Shown here: positions 13,073-23,699 of the stretch, one piece after another
Layout of the letters: each line of letters starts with the position of its first letter
How positions within the stretch are numbered: position 1 is the stretch's first letter
Assembly: GCF_040436345.1 (NCBI RefSeq)
Contig: NC_133218.1
Location: 25,222,710-25,286,709 of the forward strand
Source: Pagrus major
Lineage: Eukaryota > Chordata > Actinopteri > Spariformes > Sparidae
Reading direction: 5' to 3'
DNA length: 64,000 bases
Position numbers and translations under genes: made by a program
Notes under the pieces: generated by a model
What the model was told of the DNA's origin: nothing
Databases searched by the model: none
What the model saw: only the letters and a program-made list of their open reading frames with translations

Positions 13073-13168
13073 CTGGACGCCAACTTTCTGGTTAGCTAGC
13101 TGCTGACCACTCAGTATAGTTTGTCGGTAGTTGCTGAGCTCGGTAAGCGGCTGAGAGAACATGATCGG
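13073..13168 (-). CDS. Isolated putative coding exon, unknown protein
   Basis: On the minus strand a good acceptor (CCTTTCAG) is followed by 96 open bases (32 codons) and a consensus donor (GTCCAG/GTGAGA), phase 0 at both ends. The peptide begins P-I-M-F-S-Q-P-L-T-E-L and contains S-N-Y-R-Q-T and G-Q-Q-L-A. The ATG at 13162 could be the start. The composition looks like protein rather than random AT-rich sequence. I do not recognise it and found no convincing next exon: the best acceptor (just left of 12815) gives only VAVWN and a stop. It could be the first coding exon of a small gene transcribed leftward from the promoter region near 13.5 kb. Confidence 0.4.
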
Positions 13169-13502
13169 CTGAAAGGTGATGAGGAGTATTAGTGTCATGA
13201 AAATTGATAACGTAAAAATTGTCACCAGGAAGTGCTACCATGTAAAATAAAAAGCCTTGAATAGGGGCATTTAAATAAGAACAGCAAGTAAAAGATCTAT
13301 AATGAGTCCAATAAAATGGTTACTATGAAAATAAGGGTTAAGATAATATGAGAAATATTTTTTTAAATGTTCCTTCATCTTTTGAATTTTGAGCTTGAAG
13401 TCAAAAAAGTAGTTTGACAAGAAATTAGCACAAGATCAAACCGGAAATTGTCCGAATCTTTCAGCCATTTTTTTTTTAACAGTTATCAGTGGATGGAGGT
13501 CA

Positions 13503-13536
13503 GTTGCCATGGAGACGGTTGAGCTGTTATCACGTG
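13503..13536. promoter_or_regulatory. RFX X-box-like motif and CACGTG E-box
   Basis: GTTGCCATGGAGAC (13503-13516) matches the RFX X-box consensus GTTGCCATGGCAAC at 12 of 14 positions. It is followed at 13531-13536 by a CACGTG E-box (USF/MYC class). The pair lies between the minus-strand exon at 13073-13168 and the THAP gene start at 13875, so it may serve either or both. Confidence 0.5.
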
Positions 13537-13657
13537 ACCAACGTTTTGGCGTGTGTAAAAATGGGAAACCCTGTAATTTATTTTATTTTATTTTTTTCAG
13601 GTCAGTAACTATCTAAAGTAAAGTTATTTTCCTCCTCTCCACTTCGCTTTTTCTCGT

Positions 13658-13675
13658 AAAAAAAAAAAAAAAAAA
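13658..13675. repeat. Poly-A tract
   Basis: About 18 consecutive A residues lie upstream of the THAP gene first exon. Confidence 0.9.
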
Positions 13676-13874
13676 TCCCTGATGACTACCTTTCCCAAAA
13701 TGCAAAGCGCGACGTCTTTAAACTCCTGTGTTTACGCTCAGCGGTCACGTTCTCCAATCTCTGGAGCGTCAGCCTGCTGGTCACTGTACTTCAACTCAGA
13801 CATGGTGGCAGCCGTCAGTCTGCACGACAACTCCTCGTTTCTACTTCAGCGTTGTCAGTGTTGTCAGCGTAACG

Positions 13875-15418
13875 ATGCCGGGGATGTGCTCTGTGCCGGG
13901 CTGTAAGGGCTACAGGAAGGCCAGGTCCCGGGGAGTCGTCTTCCACTCTCTGCCTACAAGAGACCCGGGCCGATGCAGAAAGTGGTTAAAGGCCATCCAG
14001 AACCCCAGATTTGACGAAAACACTCCAGTCAGTAAATACGGCAACATAAGAGTCTGTAGCCAGCATTTTAAACCGGAAGATTACGACCCGGACATACAGG
14101 CAGAACTTATGAAAACAACGCCCAGAAAAATCCTCAAGTCCCACGTAATCCCATCTGTTTTCTCTGGAAGACAACGAGAGGACCTGAACACCTCTCTGCC
14201 AGCTGATGACAGCAGCCGAACAGAGGTAAATCATTTATTTCACCTGGAGTTTTAGACATAACGTTGGTTAGGAACCCCACACGTGTGTGGCTTAGAGCAG
14301 TGTTGCTGCAGGGGAGGGTTTTTTCTTTCAGCTAGGACATCCATGTGGTGGAAAGGTAAAGTTGAAACTGGTGCATGGTGACAGGAGAAAACGTCAACCC
14401 ATACCTCAACCCCTGGTATTGCCTAACAGCATATAGGGAAAGTGGACGGGAGGAGCGGGGGATTTAAATAGGCATGCAGGCACTTCTCAATAACTATCAA
14501 TGACTTTCTATGAAGAGCCCTGCCTCTTCCTCTGACCCTGAAATGCCATAACAACATAAACAGTCAGTGTTGCCTGTCCTACTAACATCGGTGAAAGGGA
14601 GCGCAAACCAGCATAATTAATAAGTAACATGGGTAGGTCTAGCAAGTAAGTTTCAACATGATTACTCTGATTAAATTAAAATAGCTACATTCTGTCTGTT
14701 TGTTCCACTTACAAACATCTGTTTCTGAAACTTTCTTTATTATACACTAATATAGTTGGTTGTTGAGTGTCAGTCACTGACACTTTGGGCTGGTGCTGGG
14801 CTGACTACCACCCCAAAGCGTCAGAATGTAATGACCTGGGAAAGTGTTGCTATTTGACAACATGGGAATGAGACTCAACAATCAACCATGTTTCTCCAGA
14901 ATCACTTTTTGCACCTGTTAATCTGGAATCAGACATCTGTTTTAAAAAATACTGTAAATCAGGAGCTTGTTGACATCATTGTGACATTGTGGAACTGACA
15001 AGAAACTGCCCTTTGAGGCTGTCCCTTGATCATGCTCACATAGGACTGAAATCTTTCAGTCTAAGCCCACTTACTAATGGGCCCCACCTTGGTTAAACTT
15101 TATGCATAAATTGAGCTGAGATCAGAAAATCAGCTCCTAAAAAAACAGCCTTTTCTTCAGCTCGTTAAAGGAGTCAGCGGGGGCCACAGCTTAGAGAAGG
15201 AGAGGAGTTGAGATACATAACTGAGCTTCTGTTTGGTGTAAGATTTGCTGAGAGAGTGCAATACTTGTGTAGAAAACTTGGGTTGGGAAAGGTTTGTATT
15301 ACTTTTTTAATTGCAACAATGAGCCGTCGATTCAAGTTGGCACAACAACAGGTGCCATATGTTAGGTAATTTGTTCTAATGTGGAATTGGGTGGGAAATG
15401 ACTGACTACCAAAACATT

Positions 15419-15465
<47 letters not shown>

Positions 15466-17001
15466 TTAGGCGAAGGCTCCCAGTACAGCTGCTCAAGCTT
15501 CTTCCTCAGTGGTTTCCTGTTCCAGCGTTGATAGCGTGTTGGAATGGGCCTCTGTGTTAACCTCAATAAGTATGATGTAGTACAGCTGTGTTCCTAGTAT
15601 TTGATGTTCAGTTTTCATGGGGTAGCACATGGTTGATTTGCGTAAAGAAAGATTTGTATATTTAGTAGTCAATAAAACAGTTGCCCTTTTTTCTGAATTT
15701 AGTATTTGTTGTTTTGAATCAGTAGTACTCTCTTAAAAATCACTATTTTTCCACCAGTGTCCAAGTACATCGTCACAGGCTGCTTCCGTGGGTGTTCAAG
15801 TCACTGATGTGGATACTGTATCTCCTTCTCCTTCGCTGCCAACTCCTGTAGGTATAACACATGACATCTGAAGCCCTATTTCTGTGTAAATGAGTAATAC
15901 ATGCAGTCAAAAGTAATGTATGTTGGTATTGTGAACCAGATGAGTGTCTAACACAGTATCTTTACTAATTTTCAAATTTAACATCTGGCTCTGTTGTCCT
16001 AGATTGCCACAGGAGCTCCAAGCACCTCATCCCAGTCCCCTCCACCAGCTGAACTCAGCGAAAGTTTGTGCAATATTGCATCCGTGGACGGTCTGAGCGA
16101 GAGCTTACGGAAAGAGACTGAATTAAACTCAACAGCAATGTCAAAATCAAATAAGAACACAGAAACAGACTTGAGTCAGTCAAAGACTATTGTGAATGAC
16201 AGCTGCTTGATGGAGCTGTTTAAGAAGTGCCAGACATGTGGACAGCCCATATCCAAAAGGAGTGTGTCTCACTGCGGAGCACAGAAGAAGGTGAGGTGGA
16301 GCTGCCTCGGTGGACACAGGGGCACATGGATGTCATCACCCCACCTTTGGGAGGCATTTCCTGAAATCCACCTTCTCACAACTCTTTCCATTCTTTTTTC
16401 TGGAGGCACTTTTACACACTTTAAAAAGTGGGCCAAACACCTGCACCTGAATTTCATGGGTCATAAAACCTTTTTTGAAATTCAAAAGGCATACCTCAAC
16501 CCTGAAATGAAACAGATGAACCGGACTGAGCAGGAAGGGATCTTTACAGCGGGGGTCCACCAACAGCGCGATGAAAACACTCTTCTTCACATTCCAGGTG
16601 ATTCTCCTGGTTTCAACGTCAAGAACCGAAAAGTGTCAGGCTTTAACTTTGTAGGGTTTTTTTTCTCCAATACGTCAAACTGCAGGTTAAAGCCTAAAAC
16701 TCTGTTTATTTCCAAAAGCATGCAACAGCGAGGTGTCGTTCTAGTTTTCTTCTTTTCCCATCTTTTCTTCTCTCCCATGAGCAAAAGATCTCAGTCGGAC
16801 AACACCAGTGTAAAGCAAAACCTTACAGCACCAGTTGCATCTTTTAATATCAGACATAATCTTAATTGCTGAGCCAGACATTAAAAGCTTGGTACGTGTT
16901 ACTGAATGTTTTCTTGTTTTTACTCTAAAGGTCCTCTGAAGAACATTAAGTCCAAGTCGAGGAGAAGGGAGAAGGGAGTTCTGTCGTCATGGTCAAGGTG
17001 A
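13875..17001 (+). CDS. THAP-domain protein, transposase-related (4-exon model, about 368 aa)
   Basis: Exon 1 (13875-14225) encodes a full THAP zinc-dependent DNA-binding domain: C5, C10, C61 and H64 as C2CH ligands, W37, the HFKPEDY block and a VIPSVF end at residues 91-96. The frame is open further upstream, but the domain conventionally starts at this MPGMC. Other exons: 15758-15847, 16003-16597 and 16931-17001; phases 0/0/1 agree, and the last reads SSWSR then TGA. AATAAA at 17811 fits the 3' end. Exon 3 holds a second Cys/His cluster (CQTCG, HCG, SCLGGH) followed by TWMSSP and a block resembling the region after THAP in Kolobok-type transposases. A full DDE catalytic region is absent, so this is probably a domesticated or decayed transposase-derived gene. 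Another candidate exon at 15470-15569 does not fit the frame. Confidence 0.65.
14756..14888. repeat. Foldback (hairpin) repeat in the THAP gene intron 1
   Basis: An outer inverted pair, TTGGTTGTTGAGT (14756) and ACTCAACAATCAACCA (ending 14888), encloses an inner pair, CTGACACTTTGGG and CCCCAAAGCGTCAG. The inner core recurs in the rfx7 intron hairpin at 51338-51407, so both look like members of one dispersed hairpin family. Confidence 0.55.
15417..15468. repeat. (ATTT)n microsatellite
   Basis: About 12 near-perfect ATTT units end exactly at an ATTAG acceptor-like site before the candidate exon at 15470. Confidence 0.95.
15470..15569 (+). other. Candidate alternative exon of the THAP gene
   Basis: The sequence is open in phase 0 (AKAPSTAAQASSSVV...) with an acceptor-like TTAG and a GTATGA donor, but its 100-base length would shift the next exon out of frame. 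Its PST-x2-Q peptide resembles the starts of the next two exons (CPSTSSQAAS, GAPSTSSQSP). It may therefore be a duplicated exon that is skipped, alternatively spliced or dead. Confidence 0.4.
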
Positions 17002-18879
17002 GGCAGCGTGCACAGGCTATACATATCACAACCAAATCTATTTACTATAAATGGTAAGTGATCGTCAGCATGTTAAACCTTTGTTTAAAGTCATCTGTGG
17101 ATTGAGACGAAGCTATGGAATCCAATAAAGTTACTCAAGTCACATGAATCGGGTAACCTGCTGTTGGTTTGGAGACTGCAATTTTGACACAGAAAGGTCA
17201 TCTTAAACTGGGCGTGTGCAGCAGCTCTGAAGAAGCTACGCTAATTGTTGGTTGTCATTAGCCTCTAGACTCTGTACTTCCAGAATCTCGAGGTGCAGAG
17301 TTGACTGATAATTCTGTGTTTGTCAGTACGAATGACCTGTAACAGTGTTTCACTGTAATTTATAATTTTTTTATGTAAAAAATGGAATAGTGAAGCTAGA
17401 AATGTAAACTTAATAGATCTCAGTTGTGAGTTCAGTTAAAAAAACCATTATTAATGTGAGATTGTTAAAAGCTTTGCTTGTTGAAAGCTTTATTGGATGA
17501 ACTCGTTTGACCAACTAATGGAGCATGAAGTATGAGGTCACCACTGAGGATGTTCTGTTTTCCAGGAAGTATAACTCCCCATGGGACCTTTTTAAAAATT
17601 AAATATTAAACAAAAAAAGAATGATGTCAGACCTGTGGTGGGCAGCCCCCCTCCCAAGGGTCTGGTAGATGACTCAGACTGAAAAAAGTCTGGGACCTCC
17701 ACCCTGCATGGATTGTGTCAGTCCATTTCACTCCAAGAGAAGTTTTATTGTACTTTCAACATGATGAAATTGATCTCCAAGTCATTGTGTAATGTGTTTG
17801 GTTTTGATTAAATAAAAACGTTTTATTTATATATCTCATGATTGCTATATACATTGCTGTGTCTTTCTTCCAAATGTTCTACCATGTATCCTCATCTGTT
17901 TGCACAAAATAAAGTGGATAAAAAAACATGAAAAGGGCATTTTAAGTTTTTATCTATGCAACATTAATGTGTGCCTCGGTTTCCTGGAAATCTCATACCT
18001 CTTATTTGTTGTCATTGTGAATACAAATGTGATCCCTATGACTTTACTCAATTTTACAACTATTAAAAACAAATTGCTCATTTATCATAAAAAAAATATT
18101 AATTTACCATAAGATGACCCTAAAAGTCACTTATCATTTAAAAGCTTCTTGGTCAAGAAAAAAACAACTAATCGACTAAGAACAGTGAAGTTTGAAAAGT
18201 ATAAAGGTTTTTTACTCTGTTGGCGGCTCTGACAGGTTGTGAATGGTTTTACGCTCTAACTGAGTCACAACTAGGTTTCAAACAACTACAGATAAAAGAT
18301 TTTCACGTCCTTTCTCCTGTAATTACAATGTTTTCAGCTCTAAGTAAACCTGCCAGCCTTGATTTCACTTTGACTTTAAAAAGTTTGTTTCAAAGTATAA
18401 ATATATTTTCATCTACTACTTTTTTTTGTTTGTTTGTTTGAAGACAGCAACAATTTTGTTGGTACTTATGGTTTGAGGGTAGGTTCACCATACAGCATCC
18501 TAATATTTTCTTAATCACCCTACTGCCTACTCTGCTCTGTAGCCATGCAGTTAGTTTCAGTTTAACATGTAATTAATACAATATCCACATCTTCTGACAC
18601 CCCCACAAGTTTTGGCACATGCATAATTGCATCTGAAAACCTGAGAAAAAAAACATTTCTTTCCAGAAACACTTTCCAGATTTCTCAGTCAATCAACAGA
18701 TTAAAACATCGGAAGCTACTATAGGTATGACTTACATAGTTGTACGAAACAAACAAGATATACAGTAGTTACAATACCTGCTTTCTGCGCTCATACATTC
18801 AGACAAAGTCCACCAGGGTAACTTCTATAAATGGTCCAGATCAGGTTTCGTGTCTAATGACAATGTTTTTGTTTTACAG
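17002..18879 (+). other. Probable 3' UTR of the THAP gene, then intergenic or intronic DNA
   Basis: Polyadenylation signals AATAAA occur at 17811-17816 and again near 17907. The remainder is AT-rich with no supported exon up to the acceptor at 18879. Confidence 0.45.
17811..17816 (+). terminator. Polyadenylation signal, THAP gene
   Basis: AATAAA lies about 810 bases downstream of the TGA at 16999-17001. Confidence 0.5.
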
Positions 18880-21580
18880 TTATGAAATGAAATCTTCAAT
18901 ATTGCTGACTTCTACTGGAACGTGTATGCATGAGCCTCTTGCACTATCAAGCCCTGGACATGTATCAGCCTCTGCGAGGTAAGCAGTTGTAAACTTTACT
19001 CTTTTTTGGGGGGGCTGGAATGCAGCAAAGCGGGGTCCAGTAAACGTGGAACTCTATCTAGGGATAGAGTATATATTAAAAGCATTTTACATATGCATAG
19101 TACATATTTAAAGCATTTTTGCCTCACAAAAAATAAAACAGCAAAACCATTAATATGATTATTTGAAATTATTTCTTTTTATTTTAGCCAGAAACATCTG
19201 GCGGGTCAACTTTGGCTGTAGGCGCCACTTTGGACAGCCCTGCCATAGACCCAAAAGCCCCATGTATGCAGTGGGTGTCTATTCTGAAATACTGGGAAGT
19301 GTATGACTACTCGCTGTGGCGACTTGCAGAGCTTGAAGGGTAACTTGAGCATTTTTTAACCTGGGCCCTATTTCCCCATGTTTTTGTGTTTTTTGTGCTC
19401 CAGTAGCTCAGTATGAGTGTGCACCCCATGTACAGAGGCTATGTCCCTGCCTCAGTGGGCCAGGGTTCAAATCCGACTTCTAGACCCTTGCTGCTTGTCA
19501 TCCCCTGTCTCTCATCCTGTTTTCTGTCACTCTTCAGCTGTTCTATACAATAAAGTCTTACAGGTATTCATGTGTTACACTTGACATTCCATGTCAATGT
19601 GCTAAAACAACTCTTGAATGGTCTGAAAATGAATTTATATATGTGTCTGCAGAGGTAAACAGTGCCAGCAAGATGATGTTGATCATCAGAGTGAAACTAC
19701 ACTTGAGGCATCTGAGGTGAACTATCTCCAGGACAGGTTAGTATAGATAGTTGTTAGAATGTACATTTCAATAGGTTTATATATCTGTCAGTACTGTATT
19801 GACTTTCTTTAAATACAATTTCACTCTCTGTTTTATTCAGTGTCCTAACTGTAATTTGTTGTTTTCAGTTTTGACGAGATGGAAGTCGCCATTGACGAGG
19901 AGAGTATGAAGAACAGACTGTAATTTTATATTTTATCATATTAGATATATTGCATCTTAATTTTGCGCTTTTGTGGCTGATCTGATTCTTTTTTTCATCT
20001 AATAGATCTGACTTGGATAGTGATATGGAAAAAGTTGCAGAATCATCTGAGCCGAGTGGTCCAGGAGCTGATGACAGCTGTGATGAAGAGGTCTACGTAC
20101 CAACAATTCCCCAGAGGCACCTGTATGTATTTGATCTGGCTCATTTTCAAGATTGGTGATCTGTATATTTAAGTCATGAAGATTTTATGCTTGATGCTCA
20201 TTTTTTAAATACAGATTCTACTAGTTTACATGTTTCCTGTATTAGACCTTTAAAAACTGATCAAAACAGTGAAAATAGTACAAAACTTCCCAAACCAATC
20301 AGCAAAGAAAAAAATATAACTCTAAATAGAAAGGTTGCTGAACTTCCTTCCACTTTTCTTTAATCTACAGGATCAATATTTGAATAAATAGTTTGGAAGA
20401 AGAATATTGTAAAAATACTGCAGAATACAAAGATCTTTGGATTTTATATATCATGTAAACCAGTAGTGTCGGTCTGTTGTTTTCTGTCTCAGCTCCATGA
20501 AGTCTGAACTTTTACTGGAATGTGAGGAAGAGGAGCTGGAGCCATGGCAGAAACAAACTTCACATGCTCGGTTGAAAGAAGAGGATGATAATGGAGAATT
20601 GAGTATGTCGCATTGATTCTTGAAGAACTTGTTGGTGTTGAGGTTTTCAGACATCATAATTCTTTGAAACATGTCACTATGTATACATTGCAAAATTACT
20701 TGTGACTGTTTGTTGAATATTGATAGTTTATCATAACACTAATATTCAAAACATTAAGAAGTATAGCTCAGTCCATCTATTGATGGATTCATGTTAAAGT
20801 GCCTGATTTTGTCTATGTATATGTTCTTACAGGTAATGATCAAGCTGATTGTAACCCGGAGCCTTCACGTCTTCAGAGAAATGCAGTGAGTAGTTCACCA
20901 CCTCAGCTAAAAACAGAAACTCCAGACTGTCTGCAACAACCAAGTATTGATGTTATTAGATTTGTTATAAGTGTAATAAATGACTTGACTAACAGGTGAA
21001 AAAGTGTAGTTAGTACCTTGACATGTAATCTTAATTTTTAAGACCTTGATACTTGGATATTAGGAGTGTTTCTTGAAATATGGACTCTGTTTCTCTATTT
21101 TTCAGAGCTTTATTGTGGCTTCTCCCAAGCAGCAGTTAACAAGCAACGCTGAGTTAATTGGCTCTCTTGGGACCCAGTGCCGTGCTGGGAATTCATTCAC
21201 AGTATTACCAGGTAAAAGTTAGCTTTTTTTTCTCATTTTTTTTCAATGATTTTATAATGAGCCTTGCGTTAGCATATTAATGCCACATGTTGTTATTTTT
21301 CTTAAGCTTGTCTCAAGAGTCTGTGTTTTGTTTTTCAGCTGCTCAGAAGCGTCGTTTCCATGATGTGGCTACAACGACAGTAAAACAAGAGGCCTGTGAT
21401 GAAATCAGCAACAACCCAGAGTCCTTATCCGGTGTCCGGAGTCCTGCAGTGTGTGCAGCAACATCATCTAACCGGCTGCCGTCAGACCCGTCCAACTTAC
21501 AGACTAGTCCTGTAAACCTTTCTCTGCCTTCCTTTGCTGTACATGAACTTGAATCAACTGGCGCATCGAGCAAACAATAG
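18880..21580 (+). CDS. Chimeric gene ending in a copy of the znf280d N-terminus, without zinc fingers
   Basis: Nine exons read in one frame: 18880-18978, 19238-19339 (or from 19188 in a phase-0 entry), 19653-19736, 19869-19919, 20006-20122, 20493-20602, 20833-20885, 21106-21211 and 21339-21580, ending TAG. The first five encode an unrecognised acidic protein segment (LDSDMEKVAESSEP..., EEVYVP). The last four parallel znf280d coding exons 1-4: [17 protein letters not shown] against [20 protein letters not shown] start, FIVAS...AELIGSLGTQ against FIVTS...EFIASLGSQ, and ISNN with SP. Exon phases match at every junction and the first intron starts with the same GTATGTCG. The copy stops before any zinc finger. 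The 5' end is uncertain: the exon at 10553-10845, or exon 4 of the THAP gene (16931-16997), are both phase-compatible. It may be a gene, a fusion or a pseudogene. Confidence 0.5.
19397..19562 (+). mobile_element. tRNA-derived SINE fragment
   Basis: An A-box-like TAGCTCAGTATGAG and a B box GGGTTCAAATCC (19463-19474) are followed by a CT-rich tail segment (CTTGTCATCCCCTGTCTCTC) and an AATAAAG end. This is the layout of fish tRNA-derived SINEs. It lies in an intron of the chimeric gene. It cannot fold as a full cloverleaf and is not a tRNA gene. Confidence 0.6.
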
Positions 21581-21789
21581 TTCAGTGCACCAAGAGAACA
21601 CACTGTTATGTTAACGGTTATGATGGGTAAGTTCACAAGTTGTTGTACTGTTGTATTACATGCCGTCAGTTACATTCCCCTTTAAAGGTATGGGTTTTAT
21701 TGTAATATTATGTCTGTAAATTAAATTCTTAAAGCAAAAAACATTTTCAAGTACTTCATTCATGTATTATTAAATGGCTGACATTGGTT

Positions 21790-23220
21790 CACTTTCTTTA
21801 GAGTACAGTAAGAAAACTCATTTCGGCCGCTTGTATCCGCGATTCTGTTCTTTCGGTCGCTACCCACAGCTCGTGGCCATAGGGTTGGAACGTATATGGA
21901 CTGGTAAATTGAGAGTATCGCCTTCTGGCTAACCATAATGGTCACCAGGATGGTCCGACGCAGCACCCGCAGTACTTCTGACACTGCACCAAACCACCTG
22001 TCCATCTCAAGCTCCATTTTCCCATCACTCGTGAACAAGACCCTGAGATACTTAAACTTAAACACAGCCTCCCCCTTCTCAAAGATAGGCACCACCCACC
22101 CTAGACTAGGGTGGTGGTTCCAGACCTCCACGGGACACTGAAGAGGTGTGTCAACCAAGACAGCCCAACAATGTCCAGAGCCTTCAGCATCTCAGGGCGA
22201 ATCTCGTCCACCCCTGGTGCCTTGTCGCTTGGGACCTACTTGACTACCCCAGCGATCTCTGCCACTGATATGGACAAGTATTCCCCTGAGTCTTCATACT
22301 CTGCCTCTACTTCAGAGGACGTGTTAGTTGGATTCAGGAGCTCCTGAAAGTGTTCTTTCCACCACCCGACAATATGCCCAGGCCGGGTCAGCAGTTCTCC
22401 TCCCCTGCTGAGCATAGCCTGGGTTAAGCCCTGCTTTCCCTTCCTGAGTCGCCAGATGGTTTGCCAGAACTTCCTTGAGGCTGACCAAAAGTTCTTCTCC
22501 ATAGCCTCCCTGAACTGAACTGAGAAGTTCTTCCGGAGATTGGAGTTGAAGACCTGATGGACACCCTTGTGCTCGAACATGGTGTTTGTTATGGCCAGTT
22601 CGTGACTAGCACAGAAGCCCAATAACAAAGCACCACTCGGGTTCAGATCAGGCAAGCCGTTCCTCCCAATCACCCCTGGCCAGGTTTCTCCATCGTTTAC
22701 CCATGTGAGTATGACGTCCCCCAGAAGAACTATGGAGTCCCCAGATGGCACCCTTTCCAGGACACCACCATACGTCTCCAAGAAGGCCGGGTATTCCGAG
22801 CTACCGTTTGGTGCATAAGCACAAAGGACAGTCAGAGCCGTCCCCCCAGTGACTTTCAGTCACACAGAGGCGACTCTCTCGTTGCTCAGGAGAACTCCAA
22901 CACTGCAGTGCTCAGCCGGGGGCTTGTGAGTATACCCCCACACCCCCCCAGCGCCCCCTACCCTGAGCAACTCCAGAAAAGGAGAGAGTCAAGCCCCTCT
23001 CCGGGAGTTTGGTTCCAGAACCGGTACTGTGTGTGGAGGTGAGCCCAACTATATCTAGTTGGCCCCTCTCAACCTCCCGCACCAGCTCCGGCTCCTTCCC
23101 CACCAGAGAAGTGACATTCCAACGTAAGAAGGGCTGGTCTGCGAAGCCAGGGGTCAAGACACCAAGGCCCGCCCCCGCCCGCCGCCCTTCACACATTGCA
23201 GCCGACCATTCCCTATACAA
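21790..23220 (-). mobile_element. Decayed non-LTR retrotransposon (LINE), internally deleted
   Basis: Minus-strand open frames encode, in 5' to 3' order, an apurinic-like endonuclease start (23220-22912, WNVTSL, LDIVGL motifs), an endonuclease/linker piece (22781-22236, [34 protein letters not shown]), and the C-terminal part of a reverse transcriptase region (22158-21760, FKYLRVLFTSDG, KAILSIYQSIYVPTL). The endonuclease catalytic C-terminal half and the reverse transcriptase palm are missing between these blocks, and several frame breaks occur. The copy is non-functional. It separates the znf280d partial copy from znf280d itself. I recognise a common fish LINE but will not assign a clade. 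Confidence 0.8.
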
Positions 23221-23221
23221 T

Positions 23222-23282
23222 GAGCGTCAAATTCCTTGTTTGTGTACACATACTTGGCCAATAAAGCTGATTCTGATTCTGA
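23222..23282 (+). mobile_element. LINE 3' tail (CR1/L2-like) in the opposite orientation
   Basis: The plus strand reads ...TTCCTTGTTTGTGTACAC, then TTGGCCAATAAAGCTGATTC and TGATTCTGA. This is typical of fish L2-type 3' ends with a TTCTGA tail. It abuts the 5' end of the minus-strand LINE, giving a head-to-tail inversion. Confidence 0.6.
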
Positions 23283-23699
23283 AAATGAAGAGTTTGTTTG
23301 TGTAGTTTGTTTAGGCAAAAAATCAGTAAATGAAGATCTTTCTCTTCTGATAAAAATGTCTTCCCCAAAACTACATAGTGCACCTTAAATATGATAATGA
23401 ATATGAATTGAATTATACATCTCACTGACTCTTACCATTACAATAATGTTTGCATCAGTCAAAAACAATATAAAGGCCACCCTCTCTAGTCTATTATTTC
23501 CCTTTAATGAAAAATAAAGGCCTTTCTTTTAAAAAAAAAAATAAAAAAAAATAGAGCAAATACTATTCAGTGTGACTTTACTCTCTATTGCCAATGAATA
23601 TACTTAATTTTTAAAGAAAAAGTGGTTAATCCAAAGAAAAGCCACAGGAGCGACCAGCAGGAAATCCCACAAACACAAGAAGGAAGTGATGATGAGGAA

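Noticed and set aside
16598-16872. Continuation of the THAP gene exon 3 open frame
   Set aside because: A good GTGATT donor after ATTCCAG joins in phase to the next exon; the continuation is Phe/Ser-rich low-quality sequence.
19404-19474. Possible tRNA gene (A and B boxes)
   Set aside because: No complete cloverleaf; the CT-rich tail and AATAAAG end indicate a SINE.
21938-23305. Plus-strand open frames of 60-100 codons
   Set aside because: They are antisense to the LINE fragment, whose minus-strand frames show recognisable protein blocks.
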